Assembly: GCF_003285015.1 (NCBI RefSeq)
Contig: NZ_QMFB01000042.1
Location: 1 to 49,900, forward strand
Length of the DNA stretch: 49,900 bases
Origin: Paenibacillus contaminans
GTDB lineage: Bacteria > Bacillota > Bacilli > Paenibacillales > NBRC-103111
Reading direction: 5' to 3'
Shown: positions 1 to 8,026 of the stretch, in pieces
Numbering within the stretch: the first letter of the stretch is position 1
How the letters are laid out: each line of letters starts with the position of its first letter
Position numbers and translations under genes: made by a program
The notes under the pieces: model-generated
Databases searched by the model: none
What the model saw: the letters and a program-made list of their open reading frames with translations, nothing else
Told to the model about the DNA's origin: nothing

Positions 1-83
1 CGTGCTCCTCCACTCGATGTATATCAATGATGTTCTTTCGATCGCTCCGTCCGCGCGGGACGAACCCACTCGGGGTTCTCCCT

Positions 84-157
84 CCCCTAGGCTCCACCAA
101 TATAAAAAATCCACCTTTTCAGGTGGATTAACATTTTATATTGGTGGAGCCTAGGGG
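84..157. repeat. 24-bp perfect inverted repeat copying the tRNA-Ala 3' end
   Basis: Bases 84-107 are the exact reverse complement of 134-157. The right arm is the last 16 bases of the minus-strand tRNA-Ala gene, including CCA, plus 8 bases downstream. The left arm is a plus-strand copy of the same segment. Upstream of the left arm, 72-83 could form a poor T-arm (GGGG/CCCC), but no full cloverleaf is visible, so this is a tRNA fragment and not a second gene. The tRNA terminator hairpin lies between the arms. Confidence 0.85.
104..129 (-). terminator. Rho-independent terminator of tRNA-Ala
   Basis: Read on the minus strand, the stem AATCCACCT / AGGTGGATT (bases 129-121 and 116-108) encloses a 4-base loop and is followed by a T-rich run. 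It begins about 12 bases after the tRNA CCA end. Confidence 0.8.
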
Positions 158-217
158 GATCGAACCCCTGACCTCATCGCTGCCAGCGATGCGCTCTCCC
201 AGCTGAGCTAAGGCCCC
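142..217 (-). tRNA. tRNA-Ala (anticodon GGC)
   Basis: A complete 76-base cloverleaf is read on the minus strand. The 7-bp acceptor stem GGGGCCT/AGGCTCC contains the G3-U70 wobble pair that is the alanine identity element. The D arm is GCTC/GAGC, the anticodon stem CATCG/CGATG, and the anticodon GGC sits in the loop CTGGCAG. The T arm is AGGGG/CCCCT with the loop TTCGATC, and the CCA end is encoded. A strong promoter lies just upstream and a terminator just downstream, so it is probably a single transcription unit reading GCC/GCU alanine codons. Confidence 0.97.
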
Positions 218-236
218 TCATGTAGTGACAAAATCG

Positions 237-266
237 ATAATAGCACGTAGTTGGACCTGCTGTCAA
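237..266 (-). promoter_or_regulatory. Sigma-A promoter of tRNA-Ala
   Basis: On the minus strand a perfect TTGACA (266-261) is followed after 18 bases by TATTAT (242-237). The expected start near 230 is about a dozen bases upstream of the mature tRNA 5' end at 217. Confidence 0.8.
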
Positions 267-901
267 CAATAAGTTTCACATGATTCGAAAACTAACTCTC
301 CTTTGATAGCAGGCACTATAGGGGATGGTTCCACTTATGCACGGGAATGTCATTTTGAAGCATGGATGGAAGACGTTGCACGAACCGCTAGTCTAACAAA
401 CCTTAATCACTCGAGAAACTAACCTGCTCTCAGCCTTTCTAAACATGATCTATAGATATCACGCGTTTAATTAACAAACGGGCCGACGCCTCGATCAATC
501 CGTAGCTTCAGACTCGTACTTCTTTCCGCCGATGCCCCTTCTTCAGAAAAATAATGAGGAAAAGGCAATGAATAGTGAGGTAAACCTCACTGTTTCATGC
601 CCCTAACCCGCGATTTGCTCGGTTAATGAGGAGAACCTCACTAACAATAAGGAAAACGAAATTATTCGTTTCGTATCCCTCACTAATTGGTCAGAAGCTC
701 AATTTTACCGGTTGAATAATGAGGTTTGCCTCATAATCAATGAGTTTTTCCTCACTACAGGTTGCATCCCCCAGTCTATTTGCTCGCCCCTACCTCCCAC
801 CGCGAAACACAACCTGTCGGGTATTTCCAGACAGCCTCAGCAGCTGCCTAATTGGTCGAGCCTCCATCGCCTAACGCCTATTCCGTTCTTTCCGGCATAA
901 A
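267..901. other. Gene-free spacer with TGAGG/CCTCA repeats
   Basis: No convincing gene is present. From about 267 to 540 the sequence is unremarkable AT-rich DNA. From about 552 to 765 it holds several degenerate palindromes built from TGAGG and CCTCA (separate entry). A short reading frame over 712-900 falls largely in these repeats, lacks a ribosome binding site and is not called. Confidence 0.6.
552..765. repeat. Cluster of TGAGG...CCTCA palindromic repeats (copy region A)
   Basis: At least four imperfect units share the core TGAGG(N)AAACC/TCA. A perfect one is AGTGAGGT-AA-ACCTCACT at 574-591. Others are TTAATGAGG...CCTCACTAA near 622-643, a unit with ACGAAA/TTTCGT arms near 650-690, and TAATGAGG...CCTCATAATC near 717-740. 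The same words, including CGTTTGCCTCA, recur at 8990-9175. Transcribed, the units could form small hairpins. Confidence 0.7.
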
Positions 902-941
902 AAATAAAGTGCCCGAAAAGTCCTTTGGACTTTTCCGACAC
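902..941 (-). terminator. Terminator downstream of nrdR
   Basis: Arms 909-923 and 927-941 pair with two mismatches around the core GAAAAGTCC/GGACTTTTC. On the minus strand the stem is followed by a T-rich run into 902. It lies about 85 bases beyond the nrdR stop. Confidence 0.75.
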
Positions 942-1025
942 ACTTAGCTTTTCCGAAGAAAAGCGAGTCTTTCGATGATAAATTTCCCAAGAGAAGCCGG
1001 TTCCAGCCCCTCTCCGTTTAACGCT

Positions 1026-1499
1026 TTAAGATTCCGAGCCGTCCTGATGCTTGACAAGCATCTGCGTCAGCTCGCGCATAAACATATTGATGTCCTTGAA
1101 CTGGCGGTACACGGACGCGAAGCGTACGTAGGCGACTTCGTCGACCGGATACAGCTGCTCCATGACGATTTCGCCGATATTTCGGCTTTCGACCTCGGAG
1201 CTGGCCGTATTGCGAAGCTGGCGCTCGACCTCCGATACGATCGACTCCAGTCTCTCCATGGAGACGGGTCGCTTCTCGCAGGCGCGAATAAGTCCGCGCA
1301 GCATTTTCTCGCGGCTGAATTCTTCGCGGCTTCCGCCTTTTTTAATGACGATCAGCGGCATTTCTTCGATCGTTTCGAACGTCGTAAAGCGTTTTCCGCA
1401 TTGCTCGCACTCCCGGCGGCGGCGAATCGATTTGTTCTCGTTAGCAGAACGCGAATCCAGCACTTTCGTCCCGGAGTAGTCGCAGAATGGGCATTTCAT
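1026..1499 (-). CDS. nrdR: Transcriptional repressor NrdR
   Basis: This 157-residue protein is the expected size for NrdR, the ATP/dATP-sensing repressor of ribonucleotide reductase genes. The N-terminus starts MKCPFC and holds a four-cysteine zinc ribbon (CPFC near residue 3 and CEQC near residue 31). It is followed by an ATP-cone domain starting near PLIVIKKGG with the typical FSREKMLRGLIRACEKRPVS segment. The start at 1499 was chosen because the family begins exactly at MKCPFC and AGGAGAG lies 7 bases upstream. A longer upstream frame would read through the SASP promoter on the opposite strand. No ribonucleotide reductase gene or convincing NrdR box is in the window, so its targets lie elsewhere. 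Position near polA/mutM/coaE matches the conserved Bacillus neighbourhood. Confidence 0.97.
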   Translation of the reverse strand: MKCPFCDYSGTKVLDSRSANENKSIRRRRECEQCGKRFTTFETIEEMPLIVIKKGGSREEFSREKMLRGLIRACEKRPVSMERLESIVSEVERQLRNTASSEVESRNIGEIVMEQLYPVDEVAYVRFASVYRQFKDINMFMRELTQMLVKHQDGSES

Positions 1500-1570
1500 C
1501 AGGATCTCTCCTCGTTGTAAATGTTGATGGGTCGCCGAATCCGGCCGATCTTTTTCCCATTCGTTACCTG

Positions 1571-1599
1571 TTATGAACCTTCCGTAACCGAGCATAATA
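1571..1599 (+). promoter_or_regulatory. Candidate sigma-G promoter of the SASP gene
   Basis: CATAATA (1593-1599) fits the sigma-G -10 pattern CATnnTA. TTATG (1571-1575), 17 bases upstream, fits the -35 pattern GHATR except for its first base. It lies about 30 bases before the SASP start, as expected for a forespore-expressed gene. It is a pattern match only. Confidence 0.5.
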
Positions 1600-1630
1600 G
1601 GATTACCAACCGACAAGGAGGTGAACAGAT

Positions 1631-1849
1631 ATGGGTGCAGGACAAAATCGCAGCAGCAACTCCCTGGTCGTGCCTCAAGCCAATGCGGCTCTTGACCAAC
1701 TGAAGTATGAAGTAGCACAAGAATTGGGTATTGCGATCCCGCAGGACGGTTACTACGGTAACATGGCTACCCGCGACACTGGCGCGATTGGTGGTAACAT
1801 TACTCGCCGTCTGGTGCAAATCGCCGAACAACAACTTGCAGGGAAATAA
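1631..1849 (+). CDS. Alpha/beta-type small acid-soluble spore protein
   Basis: This 72-residue protein is a typical alpha/beta SASP, which coats and protects spore DNA and is degraded by the germination protease during outgrowth. Family features are the block ALDQLKYEVAQELGI (germination-protease region, YEVAQEL) and the second helix block DTGAIGGNITRRLVQIAEQQL. The start has the strong site AAGGAGGTG seven bases upstream. A sigma-G-like promoter precedes it and a hairpin follows. It is transcribed alone, divergently from nrdR. Its presence shows the organism is an endospore former. Which of several paralogues it is cannot be told from the sequence. Confidence 0.96.
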   Translation: MGAGQNRSSNSLVVPQANAALDQLKYEVAQELGIAIPQDGYYGNMATRDTGAIGGNITRRLVQIAEQQLAGK

Positions 1850-1876
1850 TGCTTTTTCTCCAAAAAAGAGCGGAGT

Positions 1877-1906
1877 GTTGGACAAACTCTCAAGAGTTTG
1901 TCCAAC
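1877..1906. terminator. Shared terminator between SASP gene and lytic transglycosylase gene
   Basis: A near-continuous inverted repeat pairs GTTGGACAAACTCT (1877-1890) with its complement at 1893-1906. T-rich runs lie on both sides: CTTCTTT on the plus strand, and a run of six T on the minus strand at 1862-1867. It can serve the two convergent genes. Confidence 0.75.
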
Positions 1907-1995
1907 GCTTCTTTGCGTCCTAGAAGACGTTTGAAGGATAAGTTGCTGTTCCAAGTAAACCTGTGATCGATAAGTCGGCTATTCGAACCCGTACT

Positions 1996-2562
1996 TTAAG
2001 CGGAATCCGCATAGATATTCATATATTTCTTATAATAATACCATACCCGCTGAACATATCCACGCGTTTCCCAAAAAGGAATTTGTGCCACATTCTCGAA
2101 CGTACCGTCCCAAGTGCCGTTTTTCAACCACTTGTTCACATTGCCTGGTCCGGCATTATAGGCGGCAATCACTTGCGTCAGGTTATCTTTAAATTGAATG
2201 CTCAACAAATTGAGGTACTTGGTCCCTACCTCGATATTTATGTACGGGTCGTCCAGATCGGCAAGCGAGAATGATCGAAATCCTTCCCTTTCGAACAGCC
2301 ATTCCGCCGTATCCGGCATGATTTGCATGATGCCGATCGCGCCTTTCTTGGATCGGGGGTCCGTTCGATAATTCGATTCTACGCGTATGATTGCAGCCAC
2401 CAAAAGCGGATCGACCTTGTGTTTCTTGGAGCTGGCCTCAATACCGTCGCGAAACTGGATCGGATACATGATTTTGCCGAGCCAATCGCTGCTATAGAAA
2501 AGAACGAGCAGAACAACGAGCAGTACGAGCGCGAACCATCGCTTTTTGCGGAAACGTTTCAT
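1996..2562 (-). CDS. Membrane-anchored lytic transglycosylase (SLT domain)
   Basis: This 188-residue protein has a basic N-terminus, one hydrophobic segment at about residues 9-23 and an extracytoplasmic SLT domain from about residue 37. The predicted catalytic glutamate is E62 in IIRVESNY. Family motifs GAIGIMQIMPDTA and VIAAYNAGPGNV follow. Such enzymes cleave peptidoglycan between MurNAc and GlcNAc, forming 1,6-anhydro ends. Its start overlaps the coaE stop by four bases (ATGA), which suggests translational coupling as the last gene of the polA-mutM-ytaF-coaE block. Small transglycosylases next to coaE are common in this group. The substrate stage (growth or sporulation) is not evident. 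Confidence 0.93.
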   Translation of the reverse strand: MKRFRKKRWFALVLLVVLLVLFYSSDWLGKIMYPIQFRDGIEASSKKHKVDPLLVAAIIRVESNYRTDPRSKKGAIGIMQIMPDTAEWLFEREGFRSFSLADLDDPYINIEVGTKYLNLLSIQFKDNLTQVIAAYNAGPGNVNKWLKNGTWDGTFENVAQIPFWETRGYVQRVWYYYKKYMNIYADSA

Positions 2563-3155
2563 CGCAGACCCTTAGCGTGCCAAAATTCGCTCAACTGACG
2601 CTCCGTGTCGGCCAGACTTCCGCTGTTGTCGATCACGATATCGGCCAATGTTTTTTTGCGATCGATCGGCCATTGTGCGGCAAGCCGAAGCTCCGCTTGC
2701 TCCGCGGTCAGTCCGTCCCGTTCTTTCAGACGCTTGATTTGAATGTCCTTCGGCACATAAACGACCATAATTTCCTTAAAATGGCCTTCGAGCCCCGATT
2801 CGTACATAAGCGGTATATCCACTACTACCAGCTTGTCCGGATGATCGGCTTCCGCCGATGCCATTCTTCCGAACATCCTCCTTCGAATTTCCGGATGCAA
2901 AATCGCTTCGAGCGCTTTCCTCGACGTTTCGTCTTGAAACACGATCTCCCCCAGCCGTTTCCGGTTAAGCGATCCGTCGGGCAGCAGGACATCGCCGCCG
3001 AAGCGGTCGGCAATGTCTGCTAGCGCAGGACTTCCCGGCTCTACAACTTCGCGGGCCACCCGGTCCGCATCGATGAGGATCGCACCGCGGCGCACAAGCA
3101 TGTCGGCAACAGTGCTTTTGCCGCAGGCGATTCCTCCTGTCAACCCAATATGCAT
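2559..3155 (-). CDS. coaE: Dephospho-CoA kinase
   Basis: This 198-residue cytoplasmic kinase performs the last step of coenzyme A synthesis, phosphorylating the 3'-hydroxyl of dephospho-CoA. The P-loop GLTGGIACGKST is at residues 4-15. DADRVAREVVEPG follows and is typical of CoaE, as is VVVDIPLMYESGLE in the CoA-binding region. The start at 3155 was chosen because the family begins at MxIGLTGG and AAGGAG lies upstream. The longer frame would overlap ytaF. It sits 20 bases after ytaF and overlaps the lytic transglycosylase start by four bases. Confidence 0.97.
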   Translation of the reverse strand: MHIGLTGGIACGKSTVADMLVRRGAILIDADRVAREVVEPGSPALADIADRFGGDVLLPDGSLNRKRLGEIVFQDETSRKALEAILHPEIRRRMFGRMASAEADHPDKLVVVDIPLMYESGLEGHFKEIMVVYVPKDIQIKRLKERDGLTAEQAELRLAAQWPIDRKKTLADIVIDNSGSLADTERQLSEFWHAKGLR

Positions 3156-3175
3156 CGGTGCCAACTCCTTGTTCC

Positions 3176-3850
3176 TTACATTAACTTCATAACGCCCATA
3201 ACAATTAAAATACATCCCGGCAATATCGACAACCGCCGTACCCAATGTAGATCGGCATATAGAAATCCTATTTTTAATCCGATCGTAATAAAGCTTCCGC
3301 TTGCCGCTGCGATAATAACGGAAGTGAGCCACGGCGTAAGCCCGATCAGGGCGGCGCCGATTCCCGCTCCGAACGCATCAAGCGATAACGCGATACCGAG
3401 CAGCATAGCCTCCGAAGCCGAAATGTTGCCGGATCGGTCGACGTCTGCTGCGGACGGCGTTTTTAATATTTGGATAACTAACCCGAGCCGTTTCAGTTCA
3501 ATGGAAAAAAGCTTTTTGAGCTCACCGGCTTTATCGGCGACCCGCTCCGGAAGCGCTTTGGTCTCCTCGCCGTCCTGCTCTTTCTGCATGAGCATCTGGA
3601 ACAAAGCCCAGATGCCGATCCCGATTAAAATGACCGCACCTACGGCCGATGCCAGACGCGGCGAAAATAAGCTCGCCATCGCCAGGCCGATATGCATCGA
3701 GACAAAAATGACAGTCCCCGACAACAGCGAGATGATGGCAAGCGACAGAACAGGAATTTTAATTTTGCGAAGCCCGTACATAGCTCCGACACCAAAGCCG
3801 TCAAGGCTAACGGCAAACGCGAGAATCATCAGCGACACAACCGGCAGCAT
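3176..3850 (-). CDS. ytaF: Sporulation membrane protein YtaF
   Basis: This 224-residue polytopic membrane protein belongs to the YtaF family, related to the MntP manganese exporters. It has two similar halves, each with an SLDGFG/SLDAFG signature in a membrane helix (near residues 15 and 157). The halves are separated by a hydrophilic loop at about residues 90-145 that contains DVDRSGNIS. Its B. subtilis namesake is linked to sporulation. The start is preceded by GGGAGGGA. It lies between mutM and coaE, the same order as in Bacillus, which supports the name. Whether it transports manganese or another ion is unknown. Confidence 0.92.
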   Translation of the reverse strand: MLPVVSLMILAFAVSLDGFGVGAMYGLRKIKIPVLSLAIISLLSGTVIFVSMHIGLAMASLFSPRLASAVGAVILIGIGIWALFQMLMQKEQDGEETKALPERVADKAGELKKLFSIELKRLGLVIQILKTPSAADVDRSGNISASEAMLLGIALSLDAFGAGIGAALIGLTPWLTSVIIAAASGSFITIGLKIGFLYADLHWVRRLSILPGCILIVMGVMKLM

Positions 3851-3999
3851 TGTCCGTCCCTCCCTTGCGGGTGCAGCGCTTGCCGCAGCCCGCCCTCCTA
3901 ACTTATGCGCGAACCGGAGTTTCGATATCCGTCTGGGCGCATTCGTCTCTCTAACATATGGAGGGTAGCCTAGAAGGGTGCGTGCTTAAGCCGACGGTC

Positions 4000-4860
4000 T
4001 TATATCGATCGTTTGGGCAGCCTTTTCTTCGGTTTAAGGGGCTGGCATTGCGGACAAAAATGCGTACCGCGGCCGCCAAGCACCGTTTTTTCAATCAGAT
4101 GGCCGCAATGCTCGCACGGTTTGCCTTTACGGCCGTATGCTTTCAATTGCTGCTGAAACATCCCCATCTCGCCTTGGCCGTTGACATAAGACTTGATCGA
4201 CGAGCCTCCGGCATCAACCGCTTCTTGCAGCGTAAGCACGATGGACTCGAATAAACGATCCGTTTCGGCGCGGCTGAGCTTGTCCGCTTCGCGCTCCGGA
4301 TGCACGCCTGCGGCATGCAGTGCTTCGTCTACATAAATATTGCCCAATCCGACAATATATTCTTGGTTGAGCAGCAGCGGCTTGATCTTGGTGGAACGTC
4401 CCGCGATTTTCTCGCGAAAAGCTTCCTTCGTGAAGCCTGTGTCTAACGGCTCTATCCCAAGCTTATGCAAAGGCGGCAGTTTGAATTCCTCGCCCTCCAT
4501 AAACAAATGCATCGTTCCGAATTGACGAACGTCTTTATAACGCAGCTCCGTGCCGTCTGAAAAATGAAACACGACATGCGTATGCTTCTCGACGGGCTCG
4601 TCCTGATCGTATACCCCGTAACGCCCTTCCATCCGCAAATGGGACACGATAACCCTGTCATCAAGCAGGATGCGCAAAAACTTCCCGCGCCGCTCAACCG
4701 TTCGTATCGTTTGCCCTTGCAAAAAGGCGGCGAACTGCTCCGGATCTTCAGGCCGCTGGATAATGCGGCGCAAATGAACGGAAACGCGTTCGATCGTTTT
4801 CCCGGCCACAAGCTCGTTTAACGTGCGTCTGACCGTCTCCACTTCCGGTAATTCCGGCAT
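4000..4860 (-). CDS. mutM: Formamidopyrimidine-DNA glycosylase
   Basis: This 286-residue repair enzyme removes 8-oxoguanine and formamidopyrimidines and nicks the abasic site. The N-terminus MPELPEVETVRRTL supplies the catalytic proline (after Met removal) and E3. The H2TH region includes LLNQEYIVGLGNIYVDEALH. The C-terminal zinc finger has CEHC and CPQC pairs with the conserved GRGTHF between them. The start at 4860 was chosen because P2 must follow the initiator Met and GAGGTG lies upstream. It follows polA by about 90 bases and precedes ytaF by 149 bases, so it is probably part of the polA transcript. Confidence 0.98.
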   Translation of the reverse strand: MPELPEVETVRRTLNELVAGKTIERVSVHLRRIIQRPEDPEQFAAFLQGQTIRTVERRGKFLRILLDDRVIVSHLRMEGRYGVYDQDEPVEKHTHVVFHFSDGTELRYKDVRQFGTMHLFMEGEEFKLPPLHKLGIEPLDTGFTKEAFREKIAGRSTKIKPLLLNQEYIVGLGNIYVDEALHAAGVHPEREADKLSRAETDRLFESIVLTLQEAVDAGGSSIKSYVNGQGEMGMFQQQLKAYGRKGKPCEHCGHLIEKTVLGGRGTHFCPQCQPLKPKKRLPKRSI

Positions 4861-4950
4861 AGCTTTCACCTCTTGCTGGCCGCCCGCCGGGATATGTCCT
4901 GCGAGCGGCATTTTCTGCTCATGCTGTTGAATCCAATCGATAGCGTAAAC

Positions 4951-7608
4951 TTACTTCGCCTCATACCAGTTAATACCGTCGTTTACATCGACTTTAAGCG
5001 GCACATCAAGCTTCAGCGCGCTTTCCATCACTTCGGGAACGAGCTTGCGCATCGTCTCCAGCTCATCCTCCGGAACCTCGAAAACAAGTTCGTCATGAAC
5101 CTGAAGCAGCATGCGGCTTCGCAAGCCGGCTTCGCGCAATCGTTCGGCCATTTGTACCATGGCCAGCTTTATAATATCGGCGGCGGTGCCTTGAATCGGC
5201 GAGTTCATCGCCGTCCGTTCCGCGAAGGAACGAAGATTGAAGTTGGACGCGCCGATCTCCGGCAAATACCGGCGGCGCTGGAGCAGCGTCGTCACATAGC
5301 CGTCCTTGCGCGCTTTCAGCACGATATCGTCCATATATTTGCGTACGCCCTTGAAGACGGCAAAATACTGCTCGATAAATCTCGAAGCTTCCGCACGCGT
5401 AATGTCCAGGTTTTGCGATAAGCCGTAATCGCTGATACCGTAAACGATACCAAAGTTGACGGCCTTCGCTTGTCTTCGCATGTTCGCATCGACATCCGAT
5501 GGGGCGACGCCGAATACGTCCATCGCCGTTTTCGTATGAATGTCCATGTCGTGCAGGAACGCCTCGATCAGCTTCTCGTCCTGCGAAATATGCGCGAGCA
5601 CGCGCAGTTCGATCTGCGAATAGTCGGCGGCAAGCATATGCCAGCCCGGCTCGGAAGGAACGAACACCTTGCGGATTTTGCGTCCTTCCTCCAGCCGGAC
5701 CGGAATGTTCTGCAGATTCGGATATTGGCTGCTGAGCCGACCCGTCGCAGCTATCGTCTGCTTGTAATACGTATGAATATGGCCGGTCTGCTCGCGAACT
5801 TCCTTCAGCAGTCCTTCCACGTAAGTCGACTGCAATTTCGCCAGCTGGCGGTACTGCAAAATGTGCGTGACGATCTCATGCTTCGAAGCCAGCCACTCCA
5901 GCACCTCGGCGTCGGTGGAATAACCCGTTTTCGTTTTTTTGTAGACCGGCAGACCGAGCTTCTCGAACAAAATTTCGCCAAGCTGCTTCGGCGAGCCGAT
6001 GTTGAATTCGACGCCGGCCAGCTTGTAGATTTGCGTCATCAGCACATCGATTTGTGCGGCAAGCTCGACGCCTAGCTGCTTCAATTCGTCTTTGTTGACG
6101 CGTATGCCTTTCAGCTCCATGCCCGCAAGCACGGTCGACAGCGGCAGCTCGAGCTCGAAGAAGAGCGATTTCATCTCCTTCTCTTCAAGCTCTTCCCGAA
6201 GAACCTTGGCCAGCCGGGCGATCGCTAACGCTTTGCGGCTCAGATGCTCGCCGGTTACGGCCGTTTCCGGTATTTTGAATTTGGCGCCTTTGCCGAACAC
6301 GGCCTCGTCTTCCTTGACCGGAGGCTGCCCGTATTTAAACGTAAGCGCGCTTAACGTATGACTCGCTTCGGTCGGATCGAGCAGGTATGCAGCCAGCAGC
6401 ACGTCAAAATCGCAGCCGGCAAGCGCGATGCCTTTCCAGGCAAGCGCCGCTTCCGCACGATGAAGATCGTACAGCGTCTTCCGCTTCGTCCCGTCTCCCA
6501 GCCATTCCCTCACAGGCTTGGCCGCCTCGGAAGCCAGCAAATGGAATGGCGTGTAGTACACCTTCTCCGGCGTATGGAAGGAGACGCCCAGCACTTCCGA
6601 CATATGCGGATTGTCGCCGATCACTTCCACATTCAGCGCATCGGCTTCATCCAAGCTCTTGACGAATGCCGGCAAGCCTTCTTCATCCACGATAACGAAG
6701 CTGAACGCCTCGTCCGCTTGGTCCTCGCCGTCTCCCTCGCTCCCGCCGGTAAAATCCATTTTGTCCAGAAGCGACTTGAATTCAAGCTTTCGGAACATAG
6801 CGGCAAGAGCTTGTCCTTCATAACCGCTGTAGGCGAGTGAAGACCACTCCGATTCCATCGGCACTTCGCGGAAAATGGTGGCGAGCTCCTTGCTCATCCG
6901 CGCATCGTCCGCATGCGCTTCGATTTTCTCGCGCATTTTGCCGGTTATTTCGGAAGCATTTGCAAGAACGTCCTCTACCGAGCCGTATTGATGAAGCAGC
7001 TTGAGCGCCGTTTTCTCGCCCACGCCCGGGATGCCCGGAATATTGTCGGACGCGTCCCCCATAAGGCCCTTCAGGTCGATAATCTGCTTCGGCACGAGGC
7101 CGTATTTTTCTTGAATCGCCGGCGGATCGAACAGATCGACCTCGCTGATGCCTTTGCGCGTTAGCGCGATGGTCACCTTCTCGGACGCGAGCTGAAGCAT
7201 ATCCTTGTCGCCCGAAACGACGACTACCTCCATGTCTCCGCGTTCGTCAGCCACCCGAGTCAAGGTGCCGATAATATCGTCGGCTTCGTAGCCCGAAAGC
7301 TCGAATTGCGAAATACCGAAAGCTTGAATGAGCTCCTTAAGCACGGGAAACTGCTCGGAGAGCTCGGAAGGCGTTTTCTCGCGCCCTCCTTTATAATCTG
7401 CATAATCTTTATGTCGAAACGTTTGTTTGCCTGCGTCGAATGCCACGAGAAAGTGGGTCGGCTTCTGATCCTCGATCAATTTCAGAAGCATCGTCGTAAA
7501 TCCGAATACCGCGTTGGTATGCAGCCCCTGCGAATTACTCAAAAGCGGCAGCGCAAAAAAAGCGCGGTATGCAATGCTGTTTCCGTCAATGACAATCAGC
7601 TTGCTCAT
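4951..7608 (-). CDS. polA: DNA polymerase I
   Basis: This 885-residue enzyme fills gaps and removes RNA primers. The N-terminal 5'-3' nuclease domain (about 1-290) starts MSKLIVIDGNSIAYRAFFALP and includes VVSGDKDMLQL and GDASDNIPGIPGVGEKTA. The central region (about 310-470) resembles the 3'-5' exonuclease fold but lacks its acidic DxE motif, as in Bacillus-type Pol I, so no proofreading is expected. The polymerase domain has motif A DYSQIELR (near residue 661), motif B RRQAKAVNFGIVYG and motif C LLQVHDELV (near 837). The start at 7608 has AGAGGTGG upstream. A GTG five codons earlier overlaps that site and is less likely. First gene of the block running to 1996. Confidence 0.98.
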   Translation of the reverse strand: MSKLIVIDGNSIAYRAFFALPLLSNSQGLHTNAVFGFTTMLLKLIEDQKPTHFLVAFDAGKQTFRHKDYADYKGGREKTPSELSEQFPVLKELIQAFGISQFELSGYEADDIIGTLTRVADERGDMEVVVVSGDKDMLQLASEKVTIALTRKGISEVDLFDPPAIQEKYGLVPKQIIDLKGLMGDASDNIPGIPGVGEKTALKLLHQYGSVEDVLANASEITGKMREKIEAHADDARMSKELATIFREVPMESEWSSLAYSGYEGQALAAMFRKLEFKSLLDKMDFTGGSEGDGEDQADEAFSFVIVDEEGLPAFVKSLDEADALNVEVIGDNPHMSEVLGVSFHTPEKVYYTPFHLLASEAAKPVREWLGDGTKRKTLYDLHRAEAALAWKGIALAGCDFDVLLAAYLLDPTEASHTLSALTFKYGQPPVKEDEAVFGKGAKFKIPETAVTGEHLSRKALAIARLAKVLREELEEKEMKSLFFELELPLSTVLAGMELKGIRVNKDELKQLGVELAAQIDVLMTQIYKLAGVEFNIGSPKQLGEILFEKLGLPVYKKTKTGYSTDAEVLEWLASKHEIVTHILQYRQLAKLQSTYVEGLLKEVREQTGHIHTYYKQTIAATGRLSSQYPNLQNIPVRLEEGRKIRKVFVPSEPGWHMLAADYSQIELRVLAHISQDEKLIEAFLHDMDIHTKTAMDVFGVAPSDVDANMRRQAKAVNFGIVYGISDYGLSQNLDITRAEASRFIEQYFAVFKGVRKYMDDIVLKARKDGYVTTLLQRRRYLPEIGASNFNLRSFAERTAMNSPIQGTAADIIKLAMVQMAERLREAGLRSRMLLQVHDELVFEVPEDELETMRKLVPEVMESALKLDVPLKVDVNDGINWYEAK

Positions 7609-8026
7609 TTTCCACCTCTTCACTTATAGTTTCTCAGGGTACTTTGTTCGCTATCTTCCATCATAGCATACGAACGTGTCCGGTTGAAACCTGAGGCCGG
7701 ACGATCGCCGAAATAATATAATTCCTTTCCATCGGAGGCAATTTCAACCTCAGCTTACCCGCACCTTAACAATCTGCCGAGAATATCCTTTCAAGCGATG
7801 TTAAAAAAGCCGCATCCCGCATACATATGATTAAGACGAAGGAACCGTTTCTGCGCTGCCGGGGTCTGCATAGAGGAGCAAGCATTCTTCGGCGGGCAGT
7901 CAAATAGCGGTACAGCGCGGCCGATCGATACAGCTTCGCGGCAGCCTGCCGCTTTCTCCATGGCAAATCGAACGCGATTTCGCTTCGTCGCCGCCAATCT
8001 AAAGGACTTTACCCGAGGTGAGGGTT
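7609..8026. other. Divergent spacer between polA and the HAD-like gene
   Basis: About 418 bases with no supported gene. For polA a TATGAT -10 hexamer can be read on the minus strand at 7665-7660 with only a weak -35 (TTCAAC, 17 bases upstream), so the promoter call is tentative. Nothing convincing was seen for the HAD-like gene. No repeat or riboswitch was recognised. Confidence 0.4.

Noticed and set aside
72..99. Possible second tRNA gene on the plus strand
   Set aside because: Only the 3' acceptor end and a poor T-arm are present. No D arm, anticodon arm or 5' acceptor strand can be built upstream.
712..900. A 62-residue reading frame starting MNNEVCLIINEFFLTT
   Set aside because: It runs through TGAGG/CCTCA repeats, has no ribosome binding site and no recognisable protein features. 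The apparent protein is a translation of repeat DNA.
975..1520. A 181-residue plus-strand frame opposite nrdR
   Set aside because: It lies antisense to a clear nrdR gene and its composition reflects the shadow of that gene.
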